Source: Roseiarcus sp963813195 (GTDB lineage Bacteria; Pseudomonadota; Alphaproteobacteria; Rhizobiales; Beijerinckiaceae). Taken from it: 64,000 nt of DNA. Each line of letters begins with the position of its first letter. Within the stretch, counting starts at the first letter, position 1. The position numbers and the translations under genes were made by a program. Shown here piece by piece: positions 53,552-63,505 of the stretch. The notes under the pieces were generated by a model. The model was not told the origin of the DNA. It saw nothing but the letters and a program-made list of their open reading frames with translations, and searched no databases. The DNA lies in the NCBI GenBank assembly GCA_963813195.1, contig CAWEYC010000012.1:496001-560000 (forward strand), written 5' to 3'.

Positions 53552-54423
53552 GCGACGAACTGAAGATCTGTTGGATTGGCCTGGGTAAGCTCGGCCTGCC
53601 GATGGCGGCGCGCATCGCCGCGACGGGGCGCGCCGTCATCGGCTACGATGTCGAGCCGGGTCGGGCCGAGTTGGCGGCCTCGCAGCAAATTCGGATGAAG
53701 CCGGAACCGCACGTCGCGCTCAACGGCGCTGGCCTCGTGTTCACTTCGTTGCCCGACGATTCGGCGCTCGAATCGGCTGCGCGCTCCCTCGCCCCATGGC
53801 TCGCGCCCGGCGCGATCCTCGTCGAGACGAGCACCGTGAGCGCCGGCGCTTCCGCCCGCGCCGGCGAAATCGTGGAAGGCGCTGGCGCGCTCTATCTGCG
53901 GGCGCCGGTTTCCGGCAATCCGGTGCTCGCCGAACGCGGCGAACTCACCGTGCTGGCCTCCGGCCCGCGCGCGGCGTTCGACGCCGCGCGGCCGGCGATG
54001 GCGGCGTTCTCGCGCGCTCAGCATTATCTTGGGCAAGCCGAGCAGGCCCGCTACGCCAAGCTCGCCATCAATCTGATGATCGCGGTCTCTGCCGGCATGA
54101 TGGGCGAGGCGCTCGCCTTCGCCAGCAAAGGTGGGGTCGACTTCGCGCAGATGCTCGACCTTCTCGCCGATAGCGCCGTCGGATCGCCGATGGTCAAGTA
54201 CAAGGCGCCGCCGTTGAAGGCGGGCGATTACAGCCCTACCTTCTCGTGCCGCCAGATGGCCAAGGATCTCGACCTCATCCTCGACACCGCGCGCGCGAAC
54301 GCGGTTCCCGCGCCCCTGGCGGCGCAACTGCGCGAAACCTATTCCGCTCTGATCGCGGGCGGGGAGGGGCAGACGGATTTCATCGCGACCGTTCGCCACG
54401 CCGCGCGACTGGCCGGAATTTGA
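53548..54423 (+). CDS. NAD(P)-dependent beta-hydroxyacid dehydrogenase-like protein
   Basis: A 291-residue member of the 3-hydroxyisobutyrate/6-phosphogluconate dehydrogenase-like family. It has the cofactor motif WIGLGKLGLPMAARIAA, the substrate strand LRAPVSGNPVLAERGEL, the catalytic Lys region AKLAINLMIAV, and a C-terminal helical domain (FSCRQMAKDLDLIL). GTG 53548 with GTGA overlap and AAGGAAAGGAA upstream. The family oxidises or reduces beta-hydroxyacids; its part in the hydroxyquinol cluster is not evident. Confidence 0.82.
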   Translation: MSDELKICWIGLGKLGLPMAARIAATGRAVIGYDVEPGRAELAASQQIRMKPEPHVALNGAGLVFTSLPDDSALESAARSLAPWLAPGAILVETSTVSAGASARAGEIVEGAGALYLRAPVSGNPVLAERGELTVLASGPRAAFDAARPAMAAFSRAQHYLGQAEQARYAKLAINLMIAVSAGMMGEALAFASKGGVDFAQMLDLLADSAVGSPMVKYKAPPLKAGDYSPTFSCRQMAKDLDLILDTARANAVPAPLAAQLRETYSALIAGGEGQTDFIATVRHAARLAGI

Positions 54424-54436
54424 GTGGAGGAAAGCC

Positions 54437-55303
54437 ATGCGCGAGCTTGACGAGCACAGCATCACCGACGAAGTCCTCCGGCGATTCGACGGCTGCGAGA
54501 ATCCCCGCCTGAAGCAGTTGCTCAATGGCCTGGTGCGTCACATCCACGATTTCGTGCGCGAGCAGGCGGTCACCGAGGCCGAATGGGTCTATGCCGTCGA
54601 CTTCCTCACCCGCACCGGCCAGATGTGCAGCGACACGCGGCAGGAGTTCATCCTGCTGTCCGATACGCTGGGCGTGTCGACCCTGGTCGATGCGATCAAC
54701 AATCGTCCCGCCCCAGGCGCGACGCAGTCGACCGTGCTCGGCCCCTTCTTCGTCGAAGACGCGCCAGTCGCCGCCCAGGGCGCCGACATCGATCCCGGCG
54801 GCGCGGGCGGCGGCGAACCGCTCTTCGTCGACGTCACGATCGCCGACCCCTCGGGCAAGCCGGTCGGGGGCGCGACCGTCGATGTCTGGCACTCCGACGC
54901 CGAGGGTTTCTACGACGTCCAGCGCGAAGGCGCCGAACTTGTGCGACGCGCGAGATTCGTCACCGACGAAGCAGGCCGGCTCCGCTTTCGAACCACGACG
55001 CCGGCAGCCTATCCGATCCCGCATGACGGCCCTGTCGGCGAGATGCTGGAAGCGACGAACCGGCATCCGTGGCGTCCGGCGCATGTCCATTTCATGATCA
55101 GCGCGCCCGGCTTCCGTCGTCTCGTGACGCATATATTCGTCGATGGCGACCAATACCTCGACAGCGACGCGGTGTTCGGGGTGAAGGAGTCGCTGATCGA
55201 CAGCTTCCCCCATCAGCCCGCCGGGGTCGCGCCCAACGGCGAGACGATGGCGCAGCCCTATCGGGTGTTGCATTACCGGTTCGGACTGACGCCGGCGGCT
55301 TGA
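54437..55303 (+). CDS. Hydroxyquinol 1,2-dioxygenase (intradiol)
   Basis: Fe(III) ring-cleaving dioxygenase, 288 residues, that opens 1,2,4-trihydroxybenzene to maleylacetate. Its iron ligands are all present: Y159 (WHSDAEGFYDVQ), Y192 (AAYPIPHDGP), and H216/H218 (RPAHVHFMI). The N-terminal helical dimer/lipid domain of intradiol enzymes precedes the barrel. Hydroxyquinol rather than catechol use is supported by the linked maleylacetate reductase. GGAGG-like purines precede the ATG. Confidence 0.92.
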   Translation: MRELDEHSITDEVLRRFDGCENPRLKQLLNGLVRHIHDFVREQAVTEAEWVYAVDFLTRTGQMCSDTRQEFILLSDTLGVSTLVDAINNRPAPGATQSTVLGPFFVEDAPVAAQGADIDPGGAGGGEPLFVDVTIADPSGKPVGGATVDVWHSDAEGFYDVQREGAELVRRARFVTDEAGRLRFRTTTPAAYPIPHDGPVGEMLEATNRHPWRPAHVHFMISAPGFRRLVTHIFVDGDQYLDSDAVFGVKESLIDSFPHQPAGVAPNGETMAQPYRVLHYRFGLTPAA

Positions 55304-55353
55304 GAAGAGTTTGCGCGCGCTCCGATGAAGGGCCGCCAAGAGAGGAAACGACA

Positions 55354-56756
55354 ATGCCTGTTCCAGCCGTCGCCGCTTTATTGGAGCGCTTGCGTCCGTT
55401 GCTGGGCGAGCGCGTGAGCGACGCTGTGGGCGTGCGAAGTCAATTCGGCCGGAGCGAAGCCTATCGCGACCTTTCGCCGCCCGATCTTGTCGCGCGCCCA
55501 GCCAACGCTGGGGAAGTGCAGGAGATCGTCGGCGCCTGCCACGAGCTGCGCGTGCCGGTAATTGCCTTCGGCGCGGGAACGTCGCTCGAAGGCAACGCCG
55601 CCGCGGTTCAGGGCGGCCTTTGTCTCGACATGAGCGGCATGGACGAGGTCGTCTCCGTAGGGGCGGCCGACATGGACGTCCGCGTTGGTCCCGGCATTCG
55701 GCGAAAGGCGCTGAACGCGGCGCTGCGCGACACTGGGCTCTTCTTCCCGATCGATCCCGGCGCCGACGCTTCGATCGGCGGCATGGCGTCGACGCGCGGC
55801 TCGGGAACCATGGCGGTGCGCTACGGCACGATGCGCGACAACGTGCTGTCGCTCGAGGTCGTGCTGGCTGACGGGCGGCTGATCCGCACCGGCCGTCGCG
55901 CCCGCAAATCCGCGGCGGGGTACGATCTCACGCGTCTCTTCGTCGGCGCGGAAGGGACGCTCGGCGTGATCACCGAAGTGACGCTGCGGCTGCATCCGAT
56001 CCCGGAGGCGATCGCCGCCGCGGTCTGCCCATTCCCGGCGCTGCGCGGCGCGGTCGATGCGACGATCGCGGTGATGCAGTCGGCCATTCCGGTCGCGCGC
56101 ATCGAGCTTCTCGACGCGGTGATGATGCGCGGCGTCAATCGCTACGCCGGCTTCGCTTATCCCGAGCTTCCGACGCTGTTCATCGAGTTTCACGGCACGC
56201 CTGGCGCGGTCGAGGAACAGGCCGAGCTCGTCCGCGCCATCGTCGCCGAGCACGGCGCGGCCGAGATGCAATGGGCGCGCGAGCCCGAGGCGCGTTCGCG
56301 CCTCTGGCATGCCCGCGACAACACGCTTTACGCGGGGCGGGGGCTGCGGCCCGGCTGCGAGGCGATCATCACCGACGTCTGCGTGCCGATTTCCGCGCTT
56401 GCCGAATGCCTGGAGGAGACGAGCCGCGACCTCGACAGTTCGGGGCTGGTGGCGCCGCTGGTCGGGCATGTCGGCGACGGCAATTTCCACCTCCTGCTTC
56501 TCGTCGATCCGTCCGACCGCGCCGAGATCGAGCGGGCGCGCGCGCTGCATGCGCGCCTTGTCGCCCGGGCGCTTGCGCTCGACGGGACTTGCACCGGCGA
56601 GCACGGGATCGGCGTCGGCAAGCGGGCGTATCTGGAGCAGGAGCTCGGCGGCGCGGTCGAGGCGATGCGCGCGATCAAGCAGGCGCTCGACCCGCTGAAC
56701 ATCATGAACCCCGGCAAGATTTTCCTCGACGCGCCGCACGCCGGCGAGGCCGCGGC

Positions 56757-56760
<4 letters not shown>
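55354..56760 (+). CDS. FAD-linked oxidase, GlcD/D-lactate dehydrogenase type
   Basis: PCMH-fold flavoprotein of 468 residues. The FAD-binding segments are PVIAFGAGTSLEGNAAA, GADASIGGMASTRGSGT and LFVGAEGTLGVITEVTLRLH. The C-terminal cap ends GTCTGEHGIGVGKRAYLE and DPLNIMNPGKIF. The family oxidises 2-hydroxyacids such as glycolate or D-lactate. In this cluster it may oxidise a side chain or ring alcohol of the imported compound. GAGAGGAAA is upstream of ATG 55354. The stop overlaps the ABC ATPase start. Confidence 0.87.
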
Positions 56761-58282
<1,522 letters not shown>

Positions 58283-58286
<4 letters not shown>

Positions 58287-59224
58287 CCGCCCTCGCGCTT
58301 CCCGGCCGGTTGCGCGCGCCCGGTCTGCTGCTGGTGCTCGCCGTCATGCTGGGCGGGTTCGCCGTCGCGACGCGAGATTTTGCGACGCCCGGCAACGCCC
58401 TGAACATCCTGCTGCAATCGAGTGTGCTGCTGCTGATCGCGCTGCCGATGACGTTCGTGATCCTGACGGAAGGTCTTGATCTCTCGATCGGCGCCGTGGT
58501 TTCGCTCTGTTCCGTGGTCCTGGCGCAGACCGCCCTCGCGACCGGATCCTTTGCGGCCGTGCTTGCGGCCACTTTGGCGGTCGGGGGTCTGGTCGGCGCG
58601 CTGAACGGCGGCCTGGTCGCCTATCTCCGCATCCCGCCATTTGTCGCGACGCTCGGCACCCTCGGCGTGGCGCAGAGCCTGGCCCTGCTCGTCACCGGCG
58701 GCCAGAGCGTCACCGGCCTGCCCGATAGCGTGATCTTCGTCTATGGCGGGTCGATCCTCGGCGTCCGCGTGCCGCTCCTCATCATCATCGGCGCCTACGC
58801 GCTCATGCATTGGCTTCTCTATCGCACGCGATTCGGCAGCTACGTCTTCGCGCTCGGCGGAAATCGCGAGGCGCTGACGCTCGCCGGCGTGCCGTGGCGC
58901 AGAGTGCTCGTCGCCGTCTACGTTCTCGCCGGCGCTTGGGCGGGCCTAGCCGGCCTGCTGTTGGCGGGTCGGCTCAGCGCCGGCCATCCGACGGCCGGGA
59001 TCGGCATGGAGTTCGACGCGATCGCGGCGGTCGCCCTAGGCGGCACCTCCTTCGAACGCGGCAATGGCTGGCTGCCGGGCACGCTGCTCGGCGTCCTGGC
59101 GATCGGCATCCTGCGCAACGGGCTGAACCTGCTCGCGGTGTCGTCCGCCTTGCAGGTGAGTTGCATCGGTCTTCTGGTCATCCTCGCCTTCACGCTGGAA
59201 GCCTTTCGGACACAAACGCCATGA
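58283..59224 (+). CDS. Ribose-type ABC transporter permease (first)
   Basis: Inner-membrane permease of 313 residues with about ten hydrophobic helices. It shows the CUT2 motifs MTFVILTEGLDLSIGAVVSL and FVATLGTLGVAQSL, and the cytoplasmic EAA-like segment FGSYVFALGGNREALTLAGV. AIAAVALGGTSF and GTLLGVLAIGILRNGLNLL follow. The ATG overlaps the ATPase stop and the stop overlaps the second permease. It is probably a heterodimer partner of the next gene. Confidence 0.92.
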
Positions 59225-60192
59225 TCTCCGCCACCGAAGCCGGCCGGTCCCGCGCCGCTCTGCCGCCAGAACTGGTTCGCGTGCTGCTGCGGCTTGCCGC
59301 GGTGCTGGTCGTCGGTCTCGCGCTCAGCATCCTGAGCGGCGCGTTCCTGAGCGTCGCCAACCTCGTCAATGTGCTGCGTCAGGCCGCGTTGCTGTTCTTC
59401 ATGGCCTCCGGCCTGACGCTGGTGGTGATCACCGCCGGGCTTGATCTGTCGATCGGCGCGACGATCGGTCTCGCCGCCTGCGTGGCGGGGACATTGATCA
59501 AATCCACCGGCGATCCCTGGCTCGGCGCCGCGGCCGCGCTGGCGGTCGGCGCCGCGGTCGGCCTGCTCAACGGCATGATGGTCAGCCTGCTGCGGATTCC
59601 CTCGTTCATCGCGACTTACGGCATGTTGTGGGTGTTGCAAGGGCTGACCTACACGTACATGGCCGGCAACACGGTCTACGGCTTCCCCAGAGGTTTTCGC
59701 GAACTCGGCAACGGCTATCTCTTCGGCATTCCCATCCCCGTCCTTCTCATGGCCGCCTTGCTGGTCGTCGGCACGCTGTTCGCGCAACGCAGTATCTGGG
59801 GCCAACAGATCACGATGATCGGCGCCAATCCAACGGCGGCGCGGCTGTCCGGCGTGCCGGTGAGGCGCAGGCTGATTCTCGTCTATGCGCTGAGCGGCCT
59901 CGCGGCCGGATTCGCGGCGCTCGTCTTCCTCGCGCGGCTCAACTCCGCCGAGGCCGATATCGGCGGCAGCTTGACCCTGCCGGCGATCGCGGCGGTGCTG
60001 ATCGGCGGCTCCTCGCTGTTCGGCGGCGTCGGCACGCTGGCCGGAACATTCGTCGGCGCACTTCTGCTGACGCTCGTTCTCAACGGCATGAATCTGCTTC
60101 ATGTCGAGGGAAGCTGGCAGCCGCTCGTGACCGGCGTGATCATCGTCGCCGCGGTTTGGCTCGATCTGCGCGACGCTCGCGCTCGCAATTGA
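59221..60192 (+). CDS. Ribose-type ABC transporter permease (second)
   Basis: Second CUT2 permease of 323 residues, related to but clearly different from the first. It has LTLVVITAGLDLSIGATIGLA, FIATYGMLWVLQGLTYTYMAGN, WGQQITMIGANPTAARLSGV, and IAAVLIGGSSLFGGVGTLAGT. Two distinct permeases instead of a homodimer is usual for the autoinducer-2/rhamnose-like subgroup. The ATG overlaps the previous stop. Confidence 0.92.
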   Translation: MISATEAGRSRAALPPELVRVLLRLAAVLVVGLALSILSGAFLSVANLVNVLRQAALLFFMASGLTLVVITAGLDLSIGATIGLAACVAGTLIKSTGDPWLGAAAALAVGAAVGLLNGMMVSLLRIPSFIATYGMLWVLQGLTYTYMAGNTVYGFPRGFRELGNGYLFGIPIPVLLMAALLVVGTLFAQRSIWGQQITMIGANPTAARLSGVPVRRRLILVYALSGLAAGFAALVFLARLNSAEADIGGSLTLPAIAAVLIGGSSLFGGVGTLAGTFVGALLLTLVLNGMNLLHVEGSWQPLVTGVIIVAAVWLDLRDARARN

Positions 60193-60209
60193 CAACCTGG
60201 AGTAACCCA

Positions 60210-61172
60210 ATGAAACGCATATCCATCATCGCCCTTGCGCTCGCCGCGATGGCGGGAACCGCGCCGGTGGCGCTCGCTGACGGCGAAACCATCGCCGTTC
60301 TCACCAAGAACCAAACCAATCCGTTCTTCCAGGCCGAACGCGTCGGCGCCGCCAAGGCCGCCGAAGCGATGCACGCCAAGGTCTTGCAATACGTGCCGAC
60401 GCAGCCCGACAGCATCCCCGAGCAGATGAGCCAGATCGACGACGTCGTCACCAAGAAGCCCGACGCGATCGTCATGGTGCCGGTGGATTACAAGGCGATG
60501 GTGGCCGGCGTGCAGAAGATCAACGCGGCCAAGATCCCGGTGGTGAACGTCACCGATCGCAGCGCCGGCGGCGATTTCGTTTCCTTCGTCGGCGCCGACG
60601 ATTATTCGATCGCCAAGGCGACCGCCGAGGTCCTGCTCAAAGCGATGGGCGGCAAGGGCGACGTGATCATCATCGAGGGCGTGCGCGGCGCCGCGACGGC
60701 TCAAGATCGCCTGCGCGGCTTCAAGGACGCCATCGCCGAATTTCCCGGCGCGAAACTCGTCGCTTCCCAACCCGGCAATTATCAGCGCCTGCAAGCGATG
60801 CAGGTGATGGAGAACCTGTTGCAGTCGAACCCCAATGTGGCGGGCGTGATGGCGGCGAACGACGCCATGGCGATCGGCGCGATGGACGCGCTGGCGGACG
60901 CCAGCAGCAAGGCGCAGATCATCGGCATCAACGGCACGAAAGAAGCGGTCGATGCGATCAAGGCCGGCAAGATGCTGGCGACCGGCGACTACAACGGCTT
61001 CGTGCAGGGCTGCATCGGCACGGAGATCGCGATCCGCTACTTGCGTCACGAGCCGGTGCCGAAGAAGGTTACGCAGCCGTCGGTGGTGGTGGAGAAAGCC
61101 AACCTCGGCCCCTACGATGTGCCCGTCGACCAGCGACAGTGCCCGGCCTGGGATCAGGTCCCACAGAACTGA
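60210..61172 (+). CDS. Sugar-type periplasmic substrate-binding protein
   Basis: Type-I PBP (peripla_BP_4) of 320 residues for the CUT2 importer. The signal peptide MKRISIIALALAAMAGTAP ends near VALA-DG, followed by IAVLTKNQTNPFFQAERVGAAKAAE. The hinge-region motifs VNVTDRSAGGDFVSFVGADD and VMAANDAMAIGAMDAL follow. GGAG lies 7 bp before ATG 60210. The aromatic/Asn pocket pattern at NPFF resembles ribose- and inositol-binding proteins, but the ligand is not predictable. Confidence 0.92.
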   Translation: MKRISIIALALAAMAGTAPVALADGETIAVLTKNQTNPFFQAERVGAAKAAEAMHAKVLQYVPTQPDSIPEQMSQIDDVVTKKPDAIVMVPVDYKAMVAGVQKINAAKIPVVNVTDRSAGGDFVSFVGADDYSIAKATAEVLLKAMGGKGDVIIIEGVRGAATAQDRLRGFKDAIAEFPGAKLVASQPGNYQRLQAMQVMENLLQSNPNVAGVMAANDAMAIGAMDALADASSKAQIIGINGTKEAVDAIKAGKMLATGDYNGFVQGCIGTEIAIRYLRHEPVPKKVTQPSVVVEKANLGPYDVPVDQRQCPAWDQVPQN

Positions 61173-61180
61173 GGTTCACG

Positions 61181-61468
61181 ATGCTTTTCGTCATCCACGC
61201 AAGGGATAAAGCGGGGGCGCTCGCCACCCGCCTCGCCAATTACGACGCGCACAAGGCGTTCCTTTCCGACACCAGCCCGCACGGCGTGCGCATCGTGATG
61301 TCGGGCCCGCTCGTCGCTGACGATGGGACGAGCATGATCGGCAGCCTCTTCCTCGTCGAGGCCGCCGATCGCGCCGCGGTGGAGCGCTTCAATCGCGCCG
61401 ATCCGTTCTACGCGGCGGGAATCTGGGAGGATGTGCAGATTACGGGCTTCCTCCGCCGGCAGGGATAG
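61181..61468 (+). CDS. YciI-like protein
   Basis: A 95-residue ferredoxin-like alpha+beta protein of the YCII family. It shows FVIHARDKAGALATRLANYDAHKAFL, a conserved DPF (NRADPFYAAGIWED) and GPLVADDG. YciI domains are thought to use a His-Asp pair as an enzyme active site and often sit in catabolic operons. One close relative in chlorohydroxyquinol degradation is a dehydrochlorinase. It follows the binding protein by 8 bp and so is the last certain gene of the hydroxyquinol cluster. Confidence 0.85.
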   Translation: MLFVIHARDKAGALATRLANYDAHKAFLSDTSPHGVRIVMSGPLVADDGTSMIGSLFLVEAADRAAVERFNRADPFYAAGIWEDVQITGFLRRQG

Positions 61469-61633
61469 ACGGCGCCGGGGGCGCGCCCGGTCGGCGCGCT
61501 CTCGCCACCGGACGCCGATTTGATCGCCTGCGTTGAATCGGCGATAGTCGGCGCCTGGAAGAGCGCCGCGCGCGTGTCTGGGAATTCTTCTCGCGCGCAA
61601 ACGTTTGGATCATCAAAACGAAGGCTCGACACG

Positions 61634-62632
61634 ATGAGCATGCCCACCACCCGCCTCGGCCGCACCGGCCTCACCGTCTCGCGTCTCGCACTCGGCACGA
61701 TGACGTTCGGGTTGCAGACCGAGGAGACCGTCGCTCGCGAAATCATGAGCAAGGCGGCCTCGGCAGGCGTGAACTTCATCGACACCGCCGACGTCTACCC
61801 GCTCGGCGGCGGCTTGCCCACGGTCGGCCGCACGGAAGAAATCGTTGGTCGCTGGCTCGTGGGTCAGCGTCAATCCTATATCTTGGCGACCAAGGCGGTC
61901 GGCAGGGTTGGCCCGAACCCCTGGGACCAGGGCGCGTCGCGCAAGCATCTGCTTGACGCGATCGACGCGTCGCTTCGCCGCTTGCAGACCGACTATGTCG
62001 ATCTCTATCAGTTGCATTCGGACGACGCCGCCACGCCGCTCGACGAGTCTCTCGAAGCGCTGGACGTGATCGTGAAGTCGGGCAGGGCGCGCTACGTCGG
62101 CGTTTCCAATTTCCACGCTTATCGCGTGGCGAAGGCATTGGGGCGCGCCGACATCAAGGGCTTGGCCCGCGTCGTCTCGATTCAGCCGCGCTACAACCTG
62201 CTGTTTCGACAAATCGAACGCGAGCTGTTGCCGCTGGCGTTGGAAGAGGGAGTGGGCGTGATCCCTTACAACCCGCTGGCGGGCGGCTTGCTCACGGGAA
62301 AGTACAAGCCGGGCTCCGCGCCGACGCCGGGAACGCGCTTTACCCTCGGGACCGCGGCCGGAACCTACCAGGATCGCTACTGGAACGAGCGCGCCTTTGA
62401 AACGGTGCAGCGCCTTGCGGGGCTTGCGCACGAGGCGGGAGTCTCCCTAACCACCCTGTCGGTCGCCTGGACGCTGGCGAACCCCGCCATAACGGCGCCG
62501 TTGCTCGGCGCCAGCCGTCCCGATCAGCTCGACGATTCCCTCGCCGCCGCGAGCTATCTGCTCGATCCCAGCCTGAAGCAAAAGCTCGACGAAGTGACGC
62601 TCGAGTATCGTCGCGGCGACGCGGCGCGCTGA
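61634..62632 (+). CDS. Aldo/keto reductase
   Basis: NADPH-dependent TIM-barrel oxidoreductase, 332 residues. It has MPTTRLGRTGLTVSRLALGTM, D/Y in FIDTADVYPLGG, K in ILATKAVGRVG and H in YQLHSDDAATP. The C-terminal cofactor motif is PLLGASRPDQLDDSL. It resembles the YajO/Tas subgroup. GAAGG lies about 10 bp before ATG 61634. It follows the YciI gene by 165 bp in the same direction and might extend the catabolic cluster. It is unrelated in detail to the two reductases of the liv island. Confidence 0.88.
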   Translation: MSMPTTRLGRTGLTVSRLALGTMTFGLQTEETVAREIMSKAASAGVNFIDTADVYPLGGGLPTVGRTEEIVGRWLVGQRQSYILATKAVGRVGPNPWDQGASRKHLLDAIDASLRRLQTDYVDLYQLHSDDAATPLDESLEALDVIVKSGRARYVGVSNFHAYRVAKALGRADIKGLARVVSIQPRYNLLFRQIERELLPLALEEGVGVIPYNPLAGGLLTGKYKPGSAPTPGTRFTLGTAAGTYQDRYWNERAFETVQRLAGLAHEAGVSLTTLSVAWTLANPAITAPLLGASRPDQLDDSLAAASYLLDPSLKQKLDEVTLEYRRGDAAR

Positions 62633-62646
62633 ACGCGCCGTCCCGC

Positions 62647-62916
62647 TCAATTCAGACGAAACTCGCCATCGACCGCCGTGAACTCGGTTGGTCTGATCAG
62701 GGCGACATGGGCGACGACGACGGAATGAAGGCCGCCGTCGAGTTCCCGCGTCCAGAAATCCAGGAACTTTCGCAGTTCGGGAAAGTGCGGATGGAGATCG
62801 TATCGTTGCCAAATGAAATTCTGCAGCACAGCCGGATAATCGGGCATGCGGTAGAAGATATTGGCGGTGGTCAGCCCGAAGCCCTCGAGCTGGCGGCGGA
62901 AATCCGGCGAGACCAT
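62647..62916 (-). CDS. usg: Usg family protein
   Basis: An 89-residue protein with the Usg pattern. It has GLTTANIFYRMPDYPAVLQNF, then IWQRYDLHPHFPELRKFLDFW and LHSVVVAHVALIRPTEF, ending FTAVDGEFRLN. Usg was named for an open frame beside tryptophan genes and is common in Hyphomicrobiales; its function is unknown. It is convergent with the aldo/keto reductase, with 14 bp between, and divergent from the groES promoter region. Confidence 0.88.
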   Translation of the reverse strand: MVSPDFRRQLEGFGLTTANIFYRMPDYPAVLQNFIWQRYDLHPHFPELRKFLDFWTRELDGGLHSVVVAHVALIRPTEFTAVDGEFRLN

Positions 62917-63011
62917 GGCGACCTTCCTGAGCGACGAATCGTTACAATGTTTGCAACTTCAACGATCATCCGCAAGAGGGGTATGGTGGATTTTACAGCA
63001 ATGTCAGTCTG

Positions 63012-63037
63012 TTAGCACTTATCGGCGCGAGTGCTGA
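63012..63037. promoter_or_regulatory. CIRCE-like element upstream of groES
   Basis: TTAGCACTT at 63012-63020 and GAGTGCTGA at 63029-63037 match the arms of CIRCE (TTAGCACTC-N9-GAGTGCTAA), the HrcA repressor site of alphaproteobacterial groESL operons. There are two arm mismatches and the spacer is 8 rather than 9 bp. It is 104 bp before the groES ATG. Function is inferred from the match and position. Confidence 0.65.
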
Positions 63038-63090
63038 TTTTTCTCCCACTCCTCTTGAACTGCAAAAACGCACTTCCCAATTGTGGGGTT

Positions 63091-63109
63091 CCGGAGCCGG
63101 CGGCTCCGG
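63091..63109 (+). other. GC hairpin in the groES leader
   Basis: A perfect 8-bp stem CCGGAGCC/GGCTCCGG (63091-63098 and 63102-63109) has a 3-nt loop GGC. It lies between the CIRCE-like site and the groES ribosome-binding site. It is too stable to be a simple RNA thermometer. It could stabilise the 5' end of the groESL message. Confidence 0.5.
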
Positions 63110-63141
63110 CGCCAAGGTTATTTTCAAAAGAGGAGGAACGC

Positions 63142-63459
63142 ATGAAGTTTCGCCCGCTGCACGATCGCGTGGTTGTCAAGCGCATCGACGCGGAAGAGAA
63201 GACCAAGGGCGGGATCATCATTCCCGACACCGCCAAGGAAAAGCCCCAGGAGGGGCAAGTCATCGCCGTAGGACCCGGCGGGCGCGACGAGAGCGGCAAA
63301 CTCGTCCCGATCGACATCAAGGTCGGCGACCGCATTCTGTTCGGCAAGTGGTCCGGGACCGAAATCAGGCTCGACGGCGAGGACCTTCTGATCATGAAGG
63401 AAAGCGACGTCATGGGGGTCATCGAAGGCGCTGCCGCCCCCGCCCGCAAGGCCGCCTAG
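63142..63459 (+). CDS. groES: Co-chaperonin GroES
   Basis: Heptameric lid of the GroEL folding chamber, 105 residues. It reads FRPLHDRVVVKRIDAEEKTKGGIIIPD, with the mobile loop TAKEKPQEG and the tail LIMKESDVMGVIEG. AGAGGAGGAA precedes ATG 63142 at good spacing. It heads the groESL operon, 46 bp before groEL, and is likely heat-inducible through the upstream CIRCE-like element. Confidence 0.97.
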   Translation: MKFRPLHDRVVVKRIDAEEKTKGGIIIPDTAKEKPQEGQVIAVGPGGRDESGKLVPIDIKVGDRILFGKWSGTEIRLDGEDLLIMKESDVMGVIEGAAAPARKAA

Positions 63460-63505
63460 TCCGGGGCCGACGACCCGTTCCCTCATGTCTACGGAGTGTG
63501 ACCCA

